A DNA stretch of 31,964 bases. It comes from Dimorphilus gyrociliatus (taxonomy: Eukaryota; Annelida; Polychaeta; Dinophilidae). A program made the position numbers and the translations under genes. The stretch is taken from contig CAJFCJ010000130.1 of assembly GCA_904063045.1 (NCBI GenBank), forward strand, positions 1-31,964, written 5' to 3'. Positions 1 through 8,246 of this stretch are shown here, one piece after another; the first letter of the stretch is position 1, and each line of letters begins with the position of its first letter. A model generated the notes under the pieces. It was given only the letters and a program-made list of their open reading frames with translations, was not told where the DNA came from and did no database searches.

Positions 1-10
1 TTTTTTTCAG

Positions 11-578
11 ATCAAATTTTATTGAAACAATAAGAAATGATATTTTAGAAAATTGTAAATCTTTTTCTTTGAATTTCAACAATTCAAAAAATAATTAAAA
101 TTTTAAAAAAATGTAATTTCTTTCTCTCTTTTTTTAAATAGTTTTAAATTTATTGAATGAGCTTGAAAATACTGAAAATATTGACTTTATGATTCAAACT
201 CATAACAATGAAAATTATACGGAATTATTCATTCATCCTTGTCAACTAGATTCTGATTGTAGTTGTCACAGACTTTTATTGTATTGTTTATGTATTTTTA
301 AAACATTACACAAATTCCATCAACTTCATATTGTTATTGATGAAATTTCATTTAAACACATTTTTTACAAGGTAAAGAAAAAGTTGGAAGCAAATGTTTG
401 ATTCCATTTAGAGAAATTAAAAAAAAATTCTTTTTAAAAACAGAAATCTGACAATAAATTAGTTTTTCATGTAAAAAAGCTATGTTATGGTGATGAAAAA
501 GAGAAAATGAAAGATATCTTCCAAGGAGGGACTATTTTAAGACAGCTATTATACGAAAACTGTTTGTTTTGCCTTTAA
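11..578 (+). CDS. 3' part of a leucine-rich-repeat-like gene (partial)
   Basis: Three exons join in frame: 11-54, 142-371 and 444-578 (stop TAA 576-578). Introns 55-141 and 372-443 have GT...AG ends, and the second follows a consensus AAG/GTAAAG donor. The 5' end lies outside the window. The product shows spaced Leu/Ile/Phe with short repeats such as FHQLHIVIDEIS, typical of irregular leucine-rich repeats, and a Cys cluster (DCSCH). The same Cys cluster followed by an LRR-like stretch recurs in the decayed copy at 1700-2382, so the two look like members of one family. The specific function is unknown; F-box/LRR or NLR-type LRR regions are possible. The joins are my inference; the shared frame across both introns is what supports them. 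Confidence 0.45.
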
Positions 579-989
579 TCTTTCTTTCTTTTGAAATTTG
601 TCAACTATCAACTGTTGAAAGGGTATTTTAAGACATTGAATTCAGTAGTTAATAGTTTAATTTATCTTATAAAGAATAAACAATCTTCTCGTCTGAGTAT
701 TTCTTACATTTATCTTATCTTCTACTCTTTATCTAACAACTGCTGGAAGAGAATATAAACCCGTCCAAATCTTGGTAAGTCATTCAAATGGATGAACAAA
801 ACCAAATGTAGGTTGATCGCCATAAGAGTACCGACAACAACAGAATGTGAGGCTAGGTCCCTAATGAGCTAATCACTATATGCAAAAGAAAGCCAGTAGA
901 AACACTAGATGAGAGAGAAGAAGAAATTAATTGAGCTATCACAGAGATGCAACAAGAGATCGACCCTACAGACTCACAAAATAAACAAT
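579..989. other. non-coding stretch with repeated CAACTGTTGGAAGAG-like motif
   Basis: No convincing coding exon. It contains two variants of a short motif (ATCAACTGTTGAAAGG near 607 and AACAACTGCTGGAAGAGAAT near 736). A third variant lies downstream of the second LRR-like copy near 2537. From about 770 on, base composition is less AT-rich and merges into the retroelement relic. Confidence 0.4.
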
Positions 990-1440
990 AATACAAGTCA
1001 ATCTCAAAGAGTCCAGCTTAGGAGAGTTAAGAAGGATAAGAATCTGAAACAAACATGTCCGCTTCTCATAGATGGGAAGTTACTGATCTGAGTTTTATTA
1101 ATTCGAAAAATACATGAAGACAACTGCCTTGCAGGACTGGGACACATGAGGAGGACGGTGAGGGAAGAATACTGAGTGTTCAACAAGGTGGCCATGATCC
1201 GGAAGGTCATTGATAAGTATCGTTTGTGTATCCCTTTCTGTAGCAAGAAAAAATAAGCTAAGAATGATCACATGCCTTTTGACTTTCAATTCAATGACAG
1301 TGATTTGGCAATCTTTGAAAAATGTTGCAATAGACTAGACCCCTTCTCGCTGGTAGATGGTAAAAGACTTTTGTCCTACTGGCAAAATCATGGCTTGGAA
1401 ATCACGGAGGGCATGGATGCAACCTTCACGTAGCTGGCAT
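990..1440 (+). mobile_element. decayed LTR-retrotransposon integrase fragment (BEL/Pao-like)
   Basis: Reading from about 1050 to 1245 gives the pattern of the integrase H2C2 zinc-binding domain that follows RNase H in Pol of BEL/Pao and related LTR elements: His (1113-1115), nine residues, His (1143-1145), then REEY, and a Cys region ending RLC (Cys 1227-1229). The copy is dead: a TGA stop (1173-1175) stands where the family has a conserved Trp, the first zinc Cys is Tyr (TAT, 1218-1220), and another stop (1089-1091) lies upstream. No LTRs, primer-binding site or DDE core were recognised. The stretch 1250-1440 is also less AT-rich and may belong to the same element. Assignment to BEL/Pao rather than another LTR superfamily is uncertain. 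Confidence 0.5.
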
Positions 1441-1451
1441 TAGAAAAAATA

Positions 1452-1615
1452 GGATGTGCTACAAAAAAGCTAGAAATCTATGGTTTTATCCTAACTCTTA
1501 GATTGAATCCTCCTAAGTACATTTCAATAGCTATCTTATTCCTCCCAACCATTTCCCAACCAAAATCTAACCTTCAATTATTTCATTTATTTCGCGAATG
1601 GTTCTTTTTAGCCCC
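1452..1615 (-). repeat. degenerate copy of the window's MITE family
   Basis: Read on the minus strand, this stretch aligns with the intact MITE at 6821-7026. It shares AGATTTTGG, GAAATGGTT, TTGTACTTAG-like and AGGATAAAACCA-like blocks in the same order. It is shorter than the intact copies (about 164 bp) and its ends are poorly conserved (GGATGTGCTACAAAAAAG at 1452). No target duplication is visible. It lies between the LTR fragment and the LRR pseudogene. Confidence 0.5.
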
Positions 1616-1699
1616 AAGACACCCTATTAGGGTGGAGTACAGAAAGTCTCAGTTAAGACGGCCCGATAAAATACTTAACTTTAAGAAATGTTTGGATAT

Positions 1700-2382
1700 T
1701 CAGTGAAATATTACAAAATATTTGTCTGAATGATGTTGAAGAGTTGAAATTTGATTATTCAAAAATAGGTTTTCATATTTGCAATTCAGAAAAATTCAAC
1801 AGTTTAAAACAACTTAAAAAGATATGTCTGAAGAATATTTCTTTTAGTGAGAAAGCTTCAAGAATTGTTGTCAATTTTTTTAAAACTCAAACATATAAGT
1901 TTTGCACTGGATAATGATTCCAATACTGATACCTTTGCTCAAAGAATGGAGGATGAATTAAATTTAAACTCAAGATGCCAAGATACATGTCAATGTTCAT
2001 AATTGTATCAAGTACTTCAATTTACAATGATGAATAAAAATTTGGAATTTTTTGGAGCTAATTTGCTGAATATTGACATAACTGCAACATCATTTCTTAT
2101 GGAGTTATTTAGAGAAAATACTATGAATTTGAAAAAGGTTGATATCAATCTAAAAACAATTGATTGTTATTTGAAATTGGCAGATGTTTTAATCACTCAG
2201 AAAAGTTTAGAGAATTTACACTTACATGCCAGTCATATGGACAACTTCGGTGTTTTTTTTTGCAAAAAATATCTTGTATAATATATTTAAAAAATCTGAA
2301 GAAACATGAAAACAATTCTGATCTGAATAAGAAAACAGAAGAACATTTAACCGAGTTATATTGGAAATTAGTGTCATTCTAA
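1700..2382 (+). pseudogene. leucine-rich-repeat-like pseudogene
   Basis: Open segments carry LRR-like text: LKKICLKNISFSEKA (about 1815-1860), a Cys pair region RCQDTCQCS, then NLEFFGANLLNIDIT and SLENLHLHASHMDNFGV. Frames change several times. One change is before ISFALDNDSN (about 1895). A TAA (2000-2002) follows QCS. A shift at the poly-T run 2251-2260 separates DNFGVFF from a continuation ending ELYWKLVSF (stop at 2380-2382). The DCSCH-like cluster plus LRR order matches the gene at 11-578, so this is probably a decayed paralogue. Some lesions could be unrecognised introns. Confidence 0.45.
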
Positions 2383-2638
2383 ATATGTTATTACATGTTT
2401 AAGTGTCTGATTTCGAATAAACTATTAAAATAAAATATCTGTTTAAAGATTCCAGTAGAAGTAGTACAATATACTGTATATATCTATTGTCTTATCTTAT
2501 TGATAGGCAAATGTTATCTTTTCCAACTGTTTTCCTATCAATTGTTGGAAGAGAATATGATGATAAACGACTTCTTTTGTATTTTAAATGAACACATTTA
2601 TATTTAGAGTAGTATTGTATTATCGTTCAGATATTTTC
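2383..2638. other. convergent intergenic stretch
   Basis: It lies between the LRR pseudogene (plus) and the HD gene (minus), whose 3' ends converge here. It contains the motif ATCAATTGTTGGAAGAGAAT (about 2537), which also follows the first LRR gene. No canonical AATAAA for the HD gene was seen; TATAAAT-like sequence is present on the minus strand near 2600. Confidence 0.35.
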
Positions 2639-3334
2639 TTACTTTTTTCCGTTCCATTCGTCATTGAATTGTTGTAAAAATTGAAGCATATATTGATGTC
2701 TACCTTCAGCAATATCTTTACCAGGTTTCGTATTCATTTTATCCTTTAATAGTAACAGTTTCTCGTAGAAATGATTAATGCTCGGAGCGTTATTATTCTT
2801 ATAAGCTTCGGCTGTTGCGTATTTAACGGGTTGAATATCTGGATGATAGATAAGGCGATTGCGATGTCCACCGTATGCAAACGTTCTAGCAATACCAACA
2901 GCTCCAATGGCGTCCAATCTATCAGCATCTTGTACAATTTGACATTCTAAACTAAGATTATCCTTATCATTTTGATTAAATCCACCTCTAAATGATATTT
3001 TAGAAACAATATTTTCAATCTCATTTGCATATTCATCGTTTAGTCCGAAATCTTTTAAACAATTAATTAAATATTGTTTACCCTCTTCTTCGTTACCTTT
3101 GAATAGCTTATAATCATTAATTTCGTGTACTAAACACGCAATTTCAATACTATTTTTATTGATTTCATCATCTTTGTAATAGCTTGATAATAATTTTCCA
3201 TTGTTTACAACGCGAACAATATGAAACCAATCGTGTCCACTACTGTCGCCAGTCAACTCATTTTTAACCCATTCCTCTATTCTTCCGATTATTAATTTTA
3301 TCTCTTCTGCATCTATTCTTCCTTTGTCGGCCAT
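2639..3334 (-). CDS. HD-domain metal-dependent phosphohydrolase-like protein, 231 aa
   Basis: Intact single-exon frame with a Met start at 3334. It matches the stand-alone HD-superfamily hydrolases (COG1418-like, as E. coli YedJ) that are common in bacteria and present in some eukaryotes. Visible landmarks are GHDWFH (His34, His38), ACLVHEINDYKLF with His70-Glu71 at the place of the eponymous His-Asp, and QDADRLDAIG (Asp136, Asp138, Asp141) followed by the typical GIARTFAYGG. These residues normally bind the catalytic metal(s) that hydrolyse phosphate esters; the substrate is unknown. The HD-to-HE change (codon GAA) is unusual and may alter metal binding. There is no signal peptide or membrane segment, so it is probably cytosolic. 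Absence of introns and a bacterial-type family leave horizontal origin open, but the sequence alone does not show it. Confidence 0.85.
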   Translation of the reverse strand: MADKGRIDAEEIKLIIGRIEEWVKNELTGDSSGHDWFHIVRVVNNGKLLSSYYKDDEINKNSIEIACLVHEINDYKLFKGNEEEGKQYLINCLKDFGLNDEYANEIENIVSKISFRGGFNQNDKDNLSLECQIVQDADRLDAIGAVGIARTFAYGGHRNRLIYHPDIQPVKYATAEAYKNNNAPSINHFYEKLLLLKDKMNTKPGKDIAEGRHQYMLQFLQQFNDEWNGKK

Positions 3335-3849
3335 TTTCTATGTCAGCGAAAAGCATGCACACTTTTTAAGAAGTGAGGGAGGCATGTTTGGGTAAGTATG
3401 TGTGTAAACTACAAATAATAGTAGTCTCAATGTGCAACCTTTTTATGTTTGTATGTATGAGCGATGATAGAAAGGATTGATTGATTTAGTTACTACTTTT
3501 TAATCATTATTAACACTATTGAAGACTAGTTTTAAAATAATATATCAATAAACGCCCTCTAGTTTAATATTAATGCAATGAATTGATACTGTTACATAAC
3601 GTGATGTAATAGTCTTTCATGTTGATTAGCATGTTAATAACTTATGAAACATGAACTTGTTACATTCTATCTTTGCAGACCATCAACCAGGTGAAATAAA
3701 GCTTTGGTAAATGTATAAAAGGAGATGCATATCCAAAGCTCTGTAGTCCCTAATCTCTAGCTGCAAGAAATTTAAGATAAGATTTTGGAGTGTTTCCAGG
3801 GTTGGAAAAATTCAAATTATACTTTCTCCAAGCTGTTTGGGCTGAACTT

Positions 3850-3930
3850 TGAGGATTGGAAAGGACATAAAGAAAAGAATTAAATTAATTGTATGGGTTA
3901 GGGTTATTGCCAAAATTCTAATAAATAGGA
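3850..3930 (+). repeat. diverged dispersed repeat, copy A
   Basis: An 81-82 bp block aligns without large gaps to 5010-5091: GGATTGGAAAGGACATAAA here against GGGTTGGAGAGAACATAAA there. Both end in TAATAAATAGGA / TAAAAAATAGGA. A TTAGGGTT telomere-like unit lies in this copy. Identity is only moderate, so this is an old repeat of unknown type. Confidence 0.4.
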
Positions 3931-5009
3931 GAAAAACATTTTGATAAGATGAATGTTACATCTGTTGTCTTTCATGTTTGATGTTCTTATTTCTAGACTA
4001 TAATTAAGATATCAGCAAAAATTGTTCAGTTATAAGATTTTTATGATATTTTAAGAAAATAGACTTAATAAGAAGAGAGCTTTTATCATATTTCTTCATT
4101 TTTTTATTGCAGAGGCTTGCATTATGCTACGTAAAGTTGAAATTTTCCTATTAATCTATTCTTTCAATTATTAATAATAGCGAACAGTTATTCTATATTT
4201 CTTCTTTGTATTTACATTGTTTTCATTAAAAGACTCCTCTTATTTTTCTTCTTCTTTTCATTGGAATGTCACTGACTCATAGGTCAGCTTTTTTAAATTA
4301 TTAGATATCATCGTATCTTTGTTTTCACTTTGATATTTTACGTCAAGAAATTCAGCTGTTCAGTACATTTTGAGTTAGGCACTGCTGCCATCTTGCGGCG
4401 ATTTATAACCATATTTGTATGATAAAAAAATTATTGTGTTTTTGTGTCTAAAATGTTGATGGAACCTCAAAGTAAGTTGTAACAGATAAATAATCATATC
4501 TAATTTGCTTATTACCAATTTATTGTAACACAGGGAATTCAGAGGATTCCACAAAAGGGTTGCAATACTTTTCCATTAAATAAACAGATTACAATTAGAC
4601 AGTCAGCTTCTTTTATAAGATGTAATGATTTTTGTAACATTCAGTTGAATTAATCAATTTAAATGTTTATAATCACCTTTACAATAAATTCAATGTGTTC
4701 TGGATAGGAACACTACGAACACTAAACATACTCAGATCCTCCACTCTGTAAAGGATTTGATTAAGATTTATTTATTCAAATTGCAAACAGAACTGCCAGC
4801 TATTCATTAGAAGTCAGTCTATGCAACTGCGAACTGTTGATACTTTCTCCTTTTCTCAGCATTTTTAAATTTTTAATATGGAACTCAATGAAAAACCTAC
4901 TTTTATTTATGAATTTCACTGAAGCATTGGTACATATAGAACATCAACTATGTCTTTAAGCAGGTAGGGTTATCTTTAGCTGTATTGCTAATATCTACTT
5001 GTATTACAA

Positions 5010-5091
5010 GTGAGGGTTGGAGAGAACATAAAAAGCAGAATCACATCACATAGGTAGGATATAGTTATAAATAAAATACTAAAAAATAGGA
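5010..5091 (+). repeat. diverged dispersed repeat, copy B
   Basis: Counterpart of the block at 3850-3930, same orientation, about 1.16 kb downstream. No terminal inverted repeats or target duplication were seen around either copy. Confidence 0.4.
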
Positions 5092-6204
5092 CATTTTCTT
5101 GGAAACTTATTTTATTTATTGTAGTACTTTGATATGCATATGCCAAATCCAAGTAAGATCTGCTGATATCAAGCAATCTTGCAGGAGTTAATTCTCCTTC
5201 AGTTCACTAAACTATACTTAGGTAAATTTTGATTGAAGTCGCCATTTGGTAATGATATCAAAAGATTTTCTGAAATTGATTTCCAATTGAAAACAATGGC
5301 AGCATGGATAAAAAGCAATTTTGCAATGAATTTACTCCAAGAAGCACTAATGAAAGTATGTACTACATTATTATTATTTTTCCTATAATGCTCAGTTTTC
5401 ATTGTTTGTTTTATTTCCAGAGAGGACGTCTCATTGGAAATTACTATTTCAAGTGTGGCGCATGCGCTCTAGCTCCAAGATCCAAGAAATGCCAAAGAAT
5501 CATTAGATTGTGCATGTTGAAATTTGCAATTGCAATTTCAAAATTGTAATGGAAAGTCAATATAAAGAATTTAAGAGATTTTAGTTTTTTAAATAGCCAT
5601 CTTCATTCAAAGAATGGAATGTTATTTTATATAATAAATATTCTGATTCCTTCAAATCCTAAATCTTTCTGTACTGTGTTTTTTATCCTTTTTTTAGTAA
5701 TCATAGGAACTTCTTTTATTTGACAAGATATAACTTTCTCTTCATTCATTTACTATTCACCCAAGCATTTTCTTTTTAGTAAACTTAGAGGAGTAAATGA
5801 TTACCATAACCAAGAATAGCTACATATTCATATTGGTTTTGGGCAATAAAGAATGCCTTGTCTTGTTGTAACAATTTTATGCATAAGAGAATTCTATTGG
5901 TGTGTAGGTCTTATGAGTAGACAGATTAGTTGGCGAGGATTAATTACCCTGTTTCATATCTGTATCTTGGTGCCTTTATTGGCAGAGTAGAGTCATATCT
6001 CACTTACATGTTACCCATTATGGTACTTTTATTTTTGTTTTTAAATTATCCAGTCTCGTTTAAAAAGAATTCTGCTCTTTGGAATTTTCCTAATAAACAT
6101 TCCAAAAGCGTAAACATTACATTTCTCATTCTCAAAAGTCTTTACTCTGACCTTATTAATTGTAAAGTAAAACTATCTATTTTTTCTTCATAAAAATAAA
6201 CCCT

Positions 6205-6474
6205 TCCTGTTCATTAGTTCATTATCTTTATCTTCACCATTCCGACAATCAATCTTTCCATCTTTTTTGTAGAATTCTGTCCTCACAACTAAACTGTATT
6301 TTGGAATTGAAGTCTATTTTTTTTTAAATAATAAAGAAAGTTTGAATTTTCAAATTTTAAAACACTATCTTCTACATAAGTATTTGAAATACTTTCCACT
6401 ATAAAACAGTTATGATTCCAGCTGTCATAACAATTTCTTTCATTGTTACAAATTTCCTTATCTGTATATGCCAT
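6205..6474 (-). pseudogene. LDL-receptor class A-like coding relic
   Basis: On the minus strand, FSCEDRI followed after a one-base shift in an A-run (about 6266-6271) by KKDGKIDCRNGEDKDNE fits the C-terminal half of an LDLa module (Cys, Asp-Gly, Asp-Cys, acidic Gly-Glu-Asp). Just upstream, EICNNERNCYDSWNHNC could be the end of a preceding cysteine module. LDLa modules bind calcium and act in extracellular ligand binding. Only fragments are seen; exon limits and the rest of the gene are not identifiable. Confidence 0.35.
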
Positions 6475-6820
6475 ATTAATAAAAACACCATTGTTTTCAG
6501 ATGTAAATTTTCAACAGAAATTTGTGAATTTTGTAAAAAAAAGTAATTTCAAATCAGGAATAATCTTTGTAAAAAAGACAAACAAAAAGACAAACATTTT
6601 TTTTTCAATATAAAAATTTACTTTGCAATTTTTGACAAATGAACAAATGAGAAAGCGTTTGAGAGCAACTCACAAAATTATAGTCCATATGATATCAGAT
6701 AGATTAGATCTATGATTTGACAATTGATTGTTGTATAGTATTTTTCCGCTGGATTTCAACAATTTACAGTCTGAAAATATTCAAAAATGGAGGAAGAGAA
6801 TGTCTTTGATTGTCTTTTTT

Positions 6821-7026
6821 GGGATCGACAGAAAACGTCTACAAATAAGAAATTTCGAGACTAGATTTTGGATTGAGAAATGGTTAGGGAGAGGAAGACA
6901 GCAACTGATTTGTACTTAGAAGGGTCTCCTCTAACGGTTAGGGGTATTGGAAAAGATTAGGAACTGTCAAAGGCTGGATTAGGTTAGGGTAAAACCACTG
7001 ATCTGTGGACGTTTTCTGTCGCGTCC
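6821..7026 (+). mobile_element. 206-bp MITE with perfect 9-bp target-site duplication (copy 1)
   Basis: The left end GGGATCGACAGAAAACGTC and the right end GACGTTTTCTGTCGCGTCC are imperfect inverted repeats. The element is flanked on both sides by GTCTTTTTT (6812-6820 and 7027-7035), an exact 9-bp duplication. It has no coding capacity. Its interior has several TTAGGG-like units and aligns along its length with the element at 10419-10625 on the opposite strand. A 9-bp duplication fits Mutator-like or Merlin-type DNA transposons (8-11 bp) rather than Tc1/mariner (TA) or piggyBac (TTAA). It was probably moved by a transposase encoded elsewhere. Confidence 0.85.
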
Positions 7027-7185
7027 GTCTTTTTTGTTTACTCGACTCTGTAACCTCGTTAATGTATTTTGCATTTAAAACACAAGCGCTATTTAAAGCA
7101 TCAGGAATAAATCTTTTTAGAATAGAAGAAACGTTTCAGTGATGGATGGCCACTTAAATTTGACAAATCTATTGTAGATTATTTC

Positions 7186-7860
7186 TATTGTTTTATAAAA
7201 GATACTTTTAGTAGAATATCAACTTTTTCTATTTTGTTTAATTTGTTACCTGTTAATTCAAAAAATGTACAATTGAAACTGTATTTATCCATTTTTGTTT
7301 TAATAATCTCAATTTTCATGTTTGATGTTTTATTAAACCATACAAAACTTGAAAGTTTGAAATTGCAGTTAGGGTTAGAAGATTGAAAAATTAGTTGAAC
7401 CGCAAATTTTTTCCTCTCATTTTCAAAGCCAATAACTTGATAAATATTTTCATTGTTCCTTAAAAGTAATTTGTGTTAAACTTAATCTAAAATCCTTTTC
7501 TCCGAGTTTGCTGCAGCTATTTCTCGTCCTACTGCAAAATTATTTCCCTACTATACATATTGTTGATTTTTTTCAAAAAGAATTACTGTTGCTGCCAGTT
7601 TATTTTTCTTTAATTTAAAATGAGAGTATACTGAGTCGTATCCCAAATTTTTGCAAAGATTTTTTCTCTGTTTCAGTGAAAGGCTCCTGTGCGAAAAAAA
7701 TGGAAAGATTCTGGTTTATTTGATTTTACTTTTGAAAATCCTTGAATAAATATTTTTCTGTTGAAATCTTTTAAAAGTGATAGAGAAACATTTCCAAGCA
7801 TATTTGCATTTGAAAATTGCAATAAAAAGATTAAAAATTAATGGGACATTGAAGAATTTT
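7186..7860 (-). pseudogene. decayed SRCR-like extracellular coding region
   Basis: Two open stretches are seen on the minus strand. The upstream one contains RKNLCKNLGYDSVYSHF, resembling the 'C-x-x-LGY' core of scavenger receptor cysteine-rich domains and the LCNLMGYESFFS segment at about 18380. The second, about 90 codons ending at the TAG 7186-7188, has one CNF and one NCTF cysteine, YQVIGFENE and FVWFNKTSN, but no domain I can name. Stops and frame changes lie between them. No start or clean splice pair was found, so I call it a relic; it may instead be several exons of an unrecognised gene. Confidence 0.3.
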
Positions 7861-8246
7861 AAGCAAAAATTCTCTGACATTTATAATTAACAAAAGGTTT
7901 GAATTAATAAACCCTCAAGTGTCCATTGTAACTTTATTTATCATTTTATTTTCATTTTATTGAGTTGTTGTAATTCTATACCATCTAGAAAATAATGAAT
8001 ATAAATATGTAAAAGCCTATGAAAAGGAAATTTCACTATTAAAGTAGAATTGATCTCTAGAAAATGTGTTGAAAAATTTAAATTTAAAGAAAAGAATTTT
8101 TGAAGAGAAAAAGATAAAATATTTATTTACTAATAGAAATTATTTCAATTAAACATTGTTGAACATTTTATAAAACATTACATTTGGTAATTTGTTATTG
8201 TCATTGGTAAATGTTGACTGTTCAAAAATTATATATACTTTTCGTA

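Larger units (their letters stand above)
3335..6190. other. long intergenic region, no gene supported
   Basis: Six-frame reading shows only short frames without recognisable domains (for example 5304-5549, 5930-6193). The region includes the upstream flank of the HD gene, a GCCATCTTGCGGC box near 4387 and the repeat pair described separately. I see no RNA gene or complete transposon. Confidence 0.5.

Noticed and set aside
1004-1289. Minus-strand frames of 63-80 codons
   Set aside because: They are antisense to the LTR integrase relic, which is recognisable on the plus strand.
5304-5549. 81-codon plus frame
   Set aside because: No domain, no splice or start support, and a composition expected by chance.
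5930-6193. 87-codon plus frame with hydrophobic stretch
   Set aside because: Non-ATG opening, hydrophobic only through poly-T, no homology recognised.
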